DNA from: Bacteroidales bacterium
GTDB taxonomy: Bacteria > Bacteroidota > Bacteroidia > Bacteroidales > UBA10428
NCBI GenBank assembly: GCA_016926235.1
Contig: JAFGOZ010000547.1
Location: forward strand, 1-64,000
Length of the DNA: 64,000 nucleotides
Reading direction: 5' to 3'
The position numbers and the translations under genes are program-made. How positions within the stretch are numbered: the first letter of the stretch is position 1; every line of letters begins with the position of its first letter. Under the pieces are notes generated by a model that worked only from the letters and a program-made list of their open reading frames with translations, searched no databases and was not told the DNA's origin. This document shows, one piece after another, positions 56,103 through 64,000 of this stretch.

Positions 56103-59100
56103 TCACATTGTTTTATTTGGAATAGTAAAACTAAATTTGCTTCCCTTACCAGGTTGGCTTTCTACCCATATCTTCCCCCCGTGCTTCTCAACAAACTCTT
56201 TACATAACATAAGACCAAGTCCCGTACCTTTCTCCCCTTGTATCCCCGGCTTTGTAAAGCTTACATCAATTTTAAATAACATATCCACATCATCAGTACT
56301 CATGCCTATTCCTGTATCCGCAACGGATATTTCTACATAACCCTCTTTATTAAGGCAAGTTACTGATATAATACCCCCACTGTCTGTATACTTGTAGGCA
56401 TTCGACAAAAGATTACGAAGAATGGTCTTTATCATATTATCATCAACAAAAACTATAACTGAATCCTGACAATTAACTTTAAATTCTACCTCTTTTCCCA
56501 CGATATTTTGAGAAATAAAATTCATACTATCTTCTATTATCTCTTTTAAATTAATCTGACTCCTCTTAAAAGTAATTGTGTTTAATTGAGATCGGGACCA
56601 TGTGAGGAGATTTTCCAACAATTGGTATATGCTCATCGTGCTTGAATAAGCCAGATCAATATATTTTCTCTTTTTTTCTTCCGCCAATTCATCGTATTTA
56701 AGTTTCAACAAACCAACAAAACCCATTATAGATTGAAACGGATTTTTAAGATCATGGGCGATAATGGAGAAGAACTTATCTTTGGTAGAATTGAGCTGCC
56801 TCAAATGTATATTGCTAACTTCAAGTTCAGCAGCTTGTTCTAAAATCTTACCTTGTGTTCTTTCCAATTCATTTTTCTGGGTTTCCAGCTCTTCTGCTTG
56901 CTCTTCAACTTGCATTTGACGTTCTTCAAGTTGAGTATTCGTGCTATTCAATGCTTCGGCTTGTTCTTTCAATTGTATATTAGCTTCATACAAATCCTTT
57001 GTACGTTCTTCTACCTTTTCTTCAAGTAATGTTTTCTGTCGGTTAAGACTCCTTATTCGTAAAATGAAAATTGTAAAAAATATTGCTAAAACACCTAACG
57101 CAACAACGATTCTAAACCACCATGTTTGCCAGTATGGTGGTAATATTTTTATTCTCAATTCAACAGGTACTTCATTCCACAGCCCATCATTATTCGATGC
57201 TATAACTTTAAAAATATAATCACCTCCGGGCAGGTTAGTATAGGTAGCAAATCTTCTGTCGGCATCAGTATCAATCCAATCCTTATCAAAATTCTCCAGT
57301 TTGTATCTGTATTGATTTAAATTGGGTTGAATAAAATGCAGGGCGGCAAATTCAATTGTAAAAACTCGATGTCGATATGATAATTCTATGGCATCTGTAG
57401 CATTAATAACCTTTGTTAAGACAACTTTACCTTCTATCTCCTGATTTACACCAACCTCCCTGTTAAATATCTTCAACCCTGTTATTTTTACCTGTGGTAT
57501 AAAGGGATTGTCTTTAATTTGATCAGGAAAGAAAGCATTAAATCCATTAATCCCCCCAAAAAAGAGTTCGCCGGATTTACTCTTAATGTATGAATTCGGA
57601 ATAAAAATAGAACTTTGTAACCCGTCCTCCTTTGTATAATTTTTAAAGTTTATACTATCAGGTCGATAGACACCATTAATAAACTTCGTTAACCCTTTAG
57701 TTGAACTTATCCAAATATTTCCCATAGTATCATTGATTACTCTGTATACTCTGTCACTAAGCAACCCATCCTCTCTGTTATAATTGAAAACTTTACCGGT
57801 CTCTCTATTAATGCAGAAAACTCCCTGATCACCTCCAATCCAAAGATGTCCCAAAAAATCTTCACATACAGATTGAACTGATTTAATAATAATATTTTCC
57901 TTATAAGGAATAAATTTATTTTGTTTGATGTCATAATAAAATAACCCGTTTACTAATGTGCCTATCCACATGGTAGAATCTTTATCCTCAAAAACTACCA
58001 ATATAACATCCCTAGGCAATCCATATGTGTCATTTTTGTCGTTGAAATGAAAAAAATGGGTACTCCCAAGCCTCAATAAATCAAGACCTTTACCTGTTCC
58101 AATCCATAAATCTCCTTTGCTGTCAATTTTTAGAATGTATACCCTGCTATTTATAATACTTGCAGAGTCATCCGGATCATGCAAGAAATGTGTAAATTGC
58201 TTTGTTCTGGGATTGTATCGATCCAATGAGCCCTGATAGGTTCCTATCCAAATATTACCATTCCTGTCTTCAGCAAATGTCTTCACATTGTTGCTGCTTA
58301 TGGTATTGCTATTATCAGGATCATGCATAAAATAGGCAAATCTGCCCGTTTGCCTGTTAAGATAGTTTGCCCCGCCATCTTCTGTTCCAATCCATAAATT
58401 CTTTTTACTGTCCTCAAAAATGGAAAAGACAATATTCGAATTTAGAAACCGATCATCATTGTCTTTAGCAAAATAATGAATAAATCTCTTTTCGTTAAGA
58501 TCGATATAATTTACTCCTCCTAAAAATGTTCCTATCCACATTATATCATTGTTATCAATGTATATATCGTAGATAGAATTTTGACTTAATTCAGAATAAC
58601 CCTGATCTGCATAAGCATATCTATAAAACTCATAATCTGTGCCTGTTTTTCTCAAATATAATCCACTTTTGGTCCCAAGCCATAATCTGCCCTGAGAATC
58701 CTCAATGATTGCCCTGACCCTTCCGCTTGTTGGATTATCCTTATCTACTATAACCCGATTAAAATCATTTTTGTTTTCATTATAAATATTAAGTCCGTTA
58801 TCTCCCGTTCCAATCCAGATTCTTCCCTCTTTATCTTCAAAAATTGTTTCCACCCTGTTTTGTGATATTGAATGGACATCGCTTTCATCAAACATATAAT
58901 TTACTACCTCATTTGTATTTCGTTTAAATAGAAAAAGGCCATTGGTAGTTGTTGCCAACCATATCCTGTTTTTTGAATCTTCTATAATTTTTAATACCCC
59001 AATATTCCGTAAGGGTGCAGTTAAAATATCAAGTCTTTTTGGTGTATCTGATAGTGTATCAAAATACCATATCCCATCAGTTGTTCCGATCCATATTGTA

Positions 59101-59528
59101 CCACTTTCATCCTCCATAATATCCCAAACGATACCGATAGGCCTCTTATCTACGGTCTGAATATTAATAAAAGCATCATATTGAGGTAAATATCTATTGA
59201 GTCCACTATCAGATGCAATCCATAGCCTTCCTCTTCTATCATTTAAAATATCTCTTACTATATTGTGGTTTATTGTAAGTGTATCCCCAATAGTATGATT
59301 ATATATTCTAAAATCATATCCATCGTAACGGTTTAAACCCTCATTGGTAGCAAACCAAATAAATCCATCCTTATCACGAATAATTGAATTTACCCTGTTA
59401 TGAGAGAGTCCGTCTTCAACCGTAATTTTATGTATCTTGTATTGTGATTGAACAGATGCCTGCTGAGCAATAATAGTATCAGAAAATAATAATAAAAAAG
59501 AGATTAAAAAACCTTTTGTCACCACCAT
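56103..59528 (-). CDS. Propeller-type sensor histidine kinase without a receiver domain
   Basis: A 1141-residue sensor. Signal peptide, about fourteen two-component propeller blades (about 30-690; IRDKDGFIWFATNEGLNRYDGYDF is typical) forming two periplasmic beta-propellers, a Y_Y_Y domain (about 720-790), one transmembrane helix (about 800-820), a long coiled coil (about 825-905), then HisKA with His925 (SIIAHDLKNPF) and a HATPase ending at the C-terminus (GTGLGLMLCKEFVEKHGG). Unlike Bacteroides hybrid two-component proteins it has no receiver or DNA-binding domain, and no response regulator is adjacent. The partner must be elsewhere. Confidence 0.92.
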   Translation of the reverse strand: MVVTKGFLISFLLLFSDTIIAQQASVQSQYKIHKITVEDGLSHNRVNSIIRDKDGFIWFATNEGLNRYDGYDFRIYNHTIGDTLTINHNIVRDILNDRRGRLWIASDSGLNRYLPQYDAFINIQTVDKRPIGIVWDIMEDESGTIWIGTTDGIWYFDTLSDTPKRLDILTAPLRNIGVLKIIEDSKNRIWLATTTNGLFLFKRNTNEVVNYMFDESDVHSISQNRVETIFEDKEGRIWIGTGDNGLNIYNENKNDFNRVIVDKDNPTSGRVRAIIEDSQGRLWLGTKSGLYLRKTGTDYEFYRYAYADQGYSELSQNSIYDIYIDNNDIMWIGTFLGGVNYIDLNEKRFIHYFAKDNDDRFLNSNIVFSIFEDSKKNLWIGTEDGGANYLNRQTGRFAYFMHDPDNSNTISSNNVKTFAEDRNGNIWIGTYQGSLDRYNPRTKQFTHFLHDPDDSASIINSRVYILKIDSKGDLWIGTGKGLDLLRLGSTHFFHFNDKNDTYGLPRDVILVVFEDKDSTMWIGTLVNGLFYYDIKQNKFIPYKENIIIKSVQSVCEDFLGHLWIGGDQGVFCINRETGKVFNYNREDGLLSDRVYRVINDTMGNIWISSTKGLTKFINGVYRPDSINFKNYTKEDGLQSSIFIPNSYIKSKSGELFFGGINGFNAFFPDQIKDNPFIPQVKITGLKIFNREVGVNQEIEGKVVLTKVINATDAIELSYRHRVFTIEFAALHFIQPNLNQYRYKLENFDKDWIDTDADRRFATYTNLPGGDYIFKVIASNNDGLWNEVPVELRIKILPPYWQTWWFRIVVALGVLAIFFTIFILRIRSLNRQKTLLEEKVEERTKDLYEANIQLKEQAEALNSTNTQLEERQMQVEEQAEELETQKNELERTQGKILEQAAELEVSNIHLRQLNSTKDKFFSIIAHDLKNPFQSIMGFVGLLKLKYDELAEEKKRKYIDLAYSSTMSIYQLLENLLTWSRSQLNTITFKRSQINLKEIIEDSMNFISQNIVGKEVEFKVNCQDSVIVFVDDNMIKTILRNLLSNAYKYTDSGGIISVTCLNKEGYVEISVADTGIGMSTDDVDMLFKIDVSFTKPGIQGEKGTGLGLMLCKEFVEKHGGKIWVESQPGKGSKFSFTIPNKTM

Positions 59529-59619
59529 ATCACAACCTCGTTTATCAATATCAAGATAGTAATTTTCCAGAAATAATAAAAGTGTTTAATTTATTATTTC
59601 TCTTACAATATAGTGGTTA

Positions 59620-60987
59620 TTAGTGACTATTCAAACATTCAATAATAGGTTGGCAAATAGTATAGTCTTTTGCTTGTTTACCAGCATCATCTTTTTGTTT
59701 TGTATCTGCCCCCGATTCAACTAAAAAGTTTACAGTTTCCATATCACAAAAACTCACGGCAATCATAAGCATGGTTTTCCCATTTTTAAGAGGAGTATTA
59801 ATAAATTCAATTAATTTATCATTCTCTTCCCCATCATAAAATATATCATACAAAGTTTTAATAGCGTTAATAAGATTCTCCCCCTTAACCTTATTATAAT
59901 CATGGTTCATTGCACTTATGATTTCAAACACTACATCCAGGCTCACTCCTTCAACAAAATCCGGTATGAAAAAATATGGATTATTTTCATTCTGGAATAC
60001 CACGCAAAATCTTGTCAAATAGGTATAATCAAAGGATCCGTTTGTATAAGCATTCATGTATTGAAGAAAAAGATCCTGTAAAACTGCCCTGTCATCTTTA
60101 AACCCAAAGAAGTATTTATGGGATGCAAGTCCTTCCAAAAACCTCAATTCCATTGCATAATTTCCTCCTCCCTTCTCTGCGATACACTCAACAGCTTTGT
60201 GCTTATAAATCCCTTTCTCTGCCAGCCATACCATTAAATCTATTATCGAACTGTCGTTATCGCTATAAGCATAATCCAGCCAGGTATAACAAGCTGATTC
60301 AATTTTTTCCATGATGCTTGCCTGATTTAGCCTGATGCCAGCTGAATCTAAAAAGTAGATATAACTGATTAGCATATCCATTCGTACTGTTGAACTGAAA
60401 TCAGAAATGTTCTTTAGTGGTTCTTTCCGGCCAATGCCATTTTTAATATACTCCTTCAAGGCAGAAAGTGTTTTTTCGTTGCCATAGTACAGAAGCTCCT
60501 CAAAGAATATATCATAATAGCCATATAAATACCTATTGCAATCGTTTTGATTAAACTTAACACTCATCTTTTTTAAGTAACTCGCATATTCCGGGAAACA
60601 AGCTGCCGCTTCCAAATTTGCATCTGACATATAATACAGGTCGTCCTTCACAATTGCCTTATTCTCAACCATGTATTTCATTATTTCTAAATGTTCACCC
60701 TCCCTCCCTTCAGCAAAAAATAACGAATGGCTGAAATAGACATCTTCAGTTAGTATACCACCATTTTGATGCAAATACTTAACAATTTCTAGTGTTTTTG
60801 CATCTTCAATAGCTGTATATCCATCAATACCTTTACAATTAATATCAAATCCCTTTTCTACTAATTCCTTTACCTTAGCATAATTTCCCTCTTTAGCAGC
60901 TTCAACTAGCTCTGTACAGTTTATATTTTCCTGTGATAAAGCAGATGTCAAATTTATAATAAGGAGAAAATGTATAATGTGTTTCAT
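59620..60987 (-). CDS. Exported ankyrin-repeat protein, copy B
   Basis: A 455-residue protein with a signal peptide (MKHIIHFLLIINLTSALS) and ankyrin repeats at both ends: two N-terminal (LVEAAKEGNYAKVKELVEKG) and one or two C-terminal (GKTMLMIAVSFCDMETVNFL). The middle (about 110-360) is a helical region of its own. It is a tandem paralogue of the gene 12 bases upstream; their ends align well, their middles diverge. Exported ankyrin proteins are uncommon outside Bacteroidota. Binding partner unknown; they may act with the GldM-like protein in the same cluster. Confidence 0.8.
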   Translation of the reverse strand: MKHIIHFLLIINLTSALSQENINCTELVEAAKEGNYAKVKELVEKGFDINCKGIDGYTAIEDAKTLEIVKYLHQNGGILTEDVYFSHSLFFAEGREGEHLEIMKYMVENKAIVKDDLYYMSDANLEAAACFPEYASYLKKMSVKFNQNDCNRYLYGYYDIFFEELLYYGNEKTLSALKEYIKNGIGRKEPLKNISDFSSTVRMDMLISYIYFLDSAGIRLNQASIMEKIESACYTWLDYAYSDNDSSIIDLMVWLAEKGIYKHKAVECIAEKGGGNYAMELRFLEGLASHKYFFGFKDDRAVLQDLFLQYMNAYTNGSFDYTYLTRFCVVFQNENNPYFFIPDFVEGVSLDVVFEIISAMNHDYNKVKGENLINAIKTLYDIFYDGEENDKLIEFINTPLKNGKTMLMIAVSFCDMETVNFLVESGADTKQKDDAGKQAKDYTICQPIIECLNSH

Positions 60988-60999
60988 AATTAGTCTATA

Positions 61000-62373
61000 T
61001 TATACAATTTTAGATAAGTAGTTTTTAATCTTTGTGTTTTTAGCATAATCAATTGCAGTCATACCTTCCACATCCTTCAGAGATACATCAGCACCTTTAT
61101 CCACCAGGGATTTTACAGCCTTAAGATCACCCAGACGGCTGGCAACCATTAGCATTGTCCTTCCTCTTCCTGATTGAAAATTGATATATTCTTCATATTT
61201 TGTATCATCAATATCTCCAAAAAATATTTCGTACAAAATCAGCAGGTCTGTTAATGATGATTTACTTACCAATCTATTATTATCATGATCAAGAGCAAAT
61301 ATAATATTGATGATCTCATCCAGATCCTGGTTGCTGTTTATATCTAACCAAACAGACAGGTTAAGTTTTTGATTTTTTACAAAGCGGGTGTATTTAAGAA
61401 CATCCTTATATTTACTGGAATCATCAACAAATAAGTAAAATGCATTCAGAAAGTTATTATAAACAATTTCACAATCATGCTTTGAATATTTATAACGAAT
61501 CTTCTCTAATCCATCCAGATAATACAACTCCGGTCGAGGATCTTCAAAGTATATTTCTCCAAGAAACAATATAGCAGTTTCATCAAATACCCCTTTTGAA
61601 GCAAGCCATAATAAAAAGTCAATACTTGAATAATCCTGAACCTCAGCTGCATATCCTAATATAGAGTAACCCATCCATTTTATTTGCGATTTATTTTCCT
61701 TTCCAGTTAAATCAATCCCAACGGAGTCCATATAATAAAAATAGGATTTGTATAATTCAGGATAATATCCATAGTAGAACTCTCCAAATCCCTTACATGC
61801 CTGATCTATACCAATACCCATTGACAGAAATTTTTTTAGGATATAATAGGAAGAAGTATCGCCATAAAAAAAGTTTTCTTTAGCTGCTTCAAAATATCCA
61901 TCCATCATTTCACTGTATTTTTTCTTATCGTATTTTACATTATGAGCTTTAAGAAACTCAATATATTCAGGCAGATAAATCATTTGATTAAGGTTCGCAT
62001 CGTACATAAGTGAGAAGTCATGCTCCTGAACGGCTTTGTTTTCTATAAAATACTTCATTATTTGCATATGATCACCCGGCTCATTATATGCAAACCTTAG
62101 ACAATGCTCCTCATAACTTAAAAGTGAAAGTTCCATACCTAACTTATGAAGGTAATCAACGATTTCTACAGTACTTGCATAATCAATTACGGAATAACCA
62201 TGTTCATTTAAATATTCTATATCAGCACCCTGTCCTATCAGTTCTTTTACTTTGTTTAAATCTCCATCTGCTGCAGCATGCATTAGTTGCTGATTAAGCC
62301 CTTGTTGTTGTCCTTGAGCTGAAATAAAAAGAAATTGAACAGTTATAAAAAGTAAAACTCCACATATTTTCAT
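61000..62373 (-). CDS. Exported ankyrin-repeat protein, copy A
   Basis: A 457-residue protein with a signal peptide (ending SAQGQ) and the same layout as the next gene: N-terminal ankyrin repeats (LMHAAADGDLNKVKELIGQG), a helical middle and a C-terminal ankyrin pair (GRTMLMVASRLGDLKAVKSL then LKDVEGMTAIDYAK). ATG start. It follows the GldM-like gene by 11 bases and precedes its paralogue by 12, consistent with one operon. Function unknown. Confidence 0.8.
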   Translation of the reverse strand: MKICGVLLFITVQFLFISAQGQQQGLNQQLMHAAADGDLNKVKELIGQGADIEYLNEHGYSVIDYASTVEIVDYLHKLGMELSLLSYEEHCLRFAYNEPGDHMQIMKYFIENKAVQEHDFSLMYDANLNQMIYLPEYIEFLKAHNVKYDKKKYSEMMDGYFEAAKENFFYGDTSSYYILKKFLSMGIGIDQACKGFGEFYYGYYPELYKSYFYYMDSVGIDLTGKENKSQIKWMGYSILGYAAEVQDYSSIDFLLWLASKGVFDETAILFLGEIYFEDPRPELYYLDGLEKIRYKYSKHDCEIVYNNFLNAFYLFVDDSSKYKDVLKYTRFVKNQKLNLSVWLDINSNQDLDEIINIIFALDHDNNRLVSKSSLTDLLILYEIFFGDIDDTKYEEYINFQSGRGRTMLMVASRLGDLKAVKSLVDKGADVSLKDVEGMTAIDYAKNTKIKNYLSKIV

Positions 62374-62384
62374 AATCCTTTTAT

Positions 62385-63008
62385 TTATTTTACAATATAT
62401 GTAAATTCAGGAATTTCCTGAACAACACCACTTTCATCAATGTATTTAAGATTAGTAATCCAAAATTTTTCATTCCTGACAAGGCTTTGAATTATATTTA
62501 ACATTTCGGGTGTAAAAGAACCAGATGTACCTGGTTTAATTAAAAATGGGCTTTCCCAAGCACCCTGCATTTCAAATCCTATTACCCTATATTCTATAGT
62601 TGTCGCTCCATTACCGGCAATGACCTTAATTTCTTTACACCTCAGTAATTCCGATTTGTAAATCCATGAATATGGACACCGGTTGCAGATATAACCGACA
62701 GGATAGGGATAGTAATATAAATCATAACTCTTTTGTGCAATTACTGTTCCTTTATGGTATACCTTAAAATTTACACTGTTCACCAGTTCGTCCACACTGT
62801 ATTCATATTGCCCATCGCTTCCCTGAATTGTACCTGTATCGGGTACTAAAGTCAGTTCATTATAGGGATATCCTGAAATATCCAGTAAGAGCTTATTTAC
62901 AGCACAACGATATAGTTCATCATTGTCATTTGCCAAAATCGTGCTTTGTGCATTTGTATTTAAAAGAGATTGAAAAAAAACAGCCAAGAGAAAGGTAAAA
63001 TGTTTCAT
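62385..63008 (-). CDS. Exported protein resembling the GldM/PorM C-terminal domain
   Basis: A 207-residue protein with a signal peptide (to about residue 20). It resembles the last periplasmic domains of GldM/PorM, the T9SS motor shaft: DISGYPYNELTLVPDTGTI, then IGFEMQGAWESPFLI and a C-terminal GSFTPEMLNIIQSLVR followed by a strand ending FTYIVK. The N-terminal membrane helix and the first two GldM domains are missing. Two Cys pairs are unusual (YICNRCPY). ATG start, between the barrel-like gene and the ankyrin genes. It could bind the T9SS outer-membrane ring or compete with GldM; this is inference. Confidence 0.55.
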   Translation of the reverse strand: MKHFTFLLAVFFQSLLNTNAQSTILANDNDELYRCAVNKLLLDISGYPYNELTLVPDTGTIQGSDGQYEYSVDELVNSVNFKVYHKGTVIAQKSYDLYYYPYPVGYICNRCPYSWIYKSELLRCKEIKVIAGNGATTIEYRVIGFEMQGAWESPFLIKPGTSGSFTPEMLNIIQSLVRNEKFWITNLKYIDESGVVQEIPEFTYIVK

Positions 63009-63019
63009 TATGCTGATTT

Positions 63020-63880
63020 TTAATATTTTACAGGTTGCAGGCTCACTCTAAATAAATTCTTTGAATTTGCAATAATATCGCTGTTGCTGAAGTTATATCC
63101 CAATTCAAAGAAAACAGGCCCCAATCCCATATAAAAGCTGAGAGATAAAATACTCAGGTTATCCAAAGAGTCATCAATGTCATTTTCACGTTTATATTTT
63201 GAATCAAAAGCATTATATAAATAACGTCCTTTAAGACCTCCCCGGTAAAGGTTCCCAATCATAATCTCACTCCTGTTCGAGAACAATCTTAAATCAAAAT
63301 CCAGGTTAAGCTGAGAACCAAAACCCGGATTATATAACTTACTATTCAATCTTTTTACATCCATATAGCAAGTTAAGGCCGCATTTGTAATAAGATAGCT
63401 TGTATGTCTCTGGCTTAACGGGGCATAAAGTATAGGTCTGCTAAGGTTAAGGTTCATATTACCTCCTCCGTTCATCAATTTTTGAGTAGCAATGCTTTGA
63501 TAGGAAGAGTTTGAATCTGCTTCAATATCTGCCTGGGTTATTTGTGAACCAAAACTAAACCTTCCAAAACTTGCAGAGGGTACAAATGATATTAATTCAA
63601 CATATATAGAATTTGACCGCATGGTATCAACCGATAAACTGATAGAAGTAAACTGCAGTTCTTCCATGGCATTACTTACTCCGTCCACCTCTCCATTATA
63701 AACAAGTCTCATTTGCTCACGCCCACTGAAAGGAATTATTCCGTACTTAACGTACCCATAATCTTCACCCCTTGATTTGTCAACCTCAGGAGAGGTGTAC
63801 AACATGGATGGGCCTGCAAATTGTCCCACTACCTTACTCCCAAAAATAATGAGCACTAAAAACACAAAATATATTCTCAT
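63020..63880 (-). CDS. Exported beta-barrel-like protein
   Basis: A 286-residue protein with a signal peptide (ending KVVGQF), then mainly amphipathic beta-strands with aromatic girdles (LSILSLSFYMGLGPVFFELGYNF) as in outer-membrane barrels, though the C-terminal residue is Tyr rather than Phe. No repeat or family motif recognised. It is 11 bases upstream of the GldM-like gene, and thus probably in the same operon. Its role may be an outer-membrane partner of the cluster's periplasmic proteins. Confidence 0.6.
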   Translation of the reverse strand: MRIYFVFLVLIIFGSKVVGQFAGPSMLYTSPEVDKSRGEDYGYVKYGIIPFSGREQMRLVYNGEVDGVSNAMEELQFTSISLSVDTMRSNSIYVELISFVPSASFGRFSFGSQITQADIEADSNSSYQSIATQKLMNGGGNMNLNLSRPILYAPLSQRHTSYLITNAALTCYMDVKRLNSKLYNPGFGSQLNLDFDLRLFSNRSEIMIGNLYRGGLKGRYLYNAFDSKYKRENDIDDSLDNLSILSLSFYMGLGPVFFELGYNFSNSDIIANSKNLFRVSLQPVKY

Positions 63881-63888
63881 GTTAAATG

Positions 63889-64000
63889 CTATTTTACGAT
63901 AGTAAAAACATAATTGAAAGTTGAGCCTGATTCTTCACTGGGTAAGCTGCTTACCTGCACTTTAGGCCCGCGCGTATTCTGGTAACTTTCACTAATTACC
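63889..64000 (-). CDS. Partial gene, C-terminus only (cut by window edge)
   Basis: The minus strand has an open frame entering from the edge and ending at a stop at 63889-63891, giving the last 36 residues (ending STFNYVFTIVK). The gene is 8 bases upstream of the barrel-like gene, so it probably heads or extends the same operon. The fragment is too short to assign. Confidence 0.6.
   Translation of the reverse strand, partial: VISESYQNTRGPKVQVSSLPSEESGSTFNYVFTIVK

Noticed and set aside
1..64000. tRNA, rRNA, riboswitch or phage genes
   Set aside because: No cloverleaf-like or conserved rRNA sequence, no integrase or phage structural gene and no riboswitch-like leader was seen when reading the gaps between genes. 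A covariance-model search would be needed to exclude short RNAs.

Overview
The window reads as one contig piece from a low-GC member of the Bacteroidota, probably a free-living member of the class Bacteroidia or a neighbouring class. Several signs agree: gliding genes gldD and gldE beside ssb, two proteins ending in type IX secretion (T9SS) sorting domains, short-form phosphatidylserine decarboxylase beside cdsA, an ftsH-DUF2007-cdsA-psd string, a two-component propeller sensor kinase, an ornithine-lipid synthase, and promoters of the Bacteroidota type (-7 element TAnnTTTG). Shine-Dalgarno sequences are weak and TTG/GTG starts are common. No rRNA, tRNA, CRISPR array or intact insertion sequence was found.

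Bases 1-23853 are mostly conserved housekeeping genes. A minus-strand operon runs ssb, gldE, gldD, a phosphopantetheinyl transferase and a geranylgeranylglyceryl-phosphate-synthase-like enzyme. Two superoxide dismutases follow, one with Mn-type and one with Fe-type active-site residues. Next come a convergent pair of Cys-rich genes (an 81-residue protein and a PAS histidine kinase) and a bifunctional OlsF-like acyltransferase. Then come EamA, lnt and mnmD, two FKBP isomerases, a NUDIX/pyrE divergent pair, birA and rsfS. The block ends with ftsH, DUF2007, cdsA, psd, rsmA, mgtE and a queuosine-precursor transporter.

Bases 23854-43550 are the first accessory region. A 455-base gap holds a small palindromic element with flanking TA, like a MITE. 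Seven plus-strand genes follow, ending at a strong terminator: an NTP-transporter-like/HEAT/cNMP-like fusion; a membrane SpoIIE-type phosphatase; a protein of TIR-like domains; an nSTAND1-TM-coiled coil-WD40 protein overlapping it by 8 bases; an outer-membrane barrel; a propeller-like lipoprotein; and a secreted protein of about 2350 residues with a T9SS tail. Together they could form a signalling system spanning the envelope. This is the best candidate here for an undescribed system.

Bases 43551-64000 are a second accessory region. They hold an AraC/GyrI regulator, a GNAT enzyme and an SPFH protein. A minus-strand group follows: an exported TPR-CHAT protease-like protein, an ECF sigma factor, a TPR-bearing anti-sigma-like protein and a Cys/His small protein. 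After these come a T9SS-exported M43 metalloprotease with a beta-helix and a propeller-type sensor histidine kinase. The window ends in a minus-strand cluster of two exported ankyrin paralogues, a stand-alone GldM C-terminal-like protein, a barrel-like protein and a gene cut by the window edge. A shared theme of both accessory regions is that domains best known from cytoplasmic immunity or signalling (WD40, CHAT, ankyrin) carry signal peptides or membrane anchors that would place them in the periplasm.
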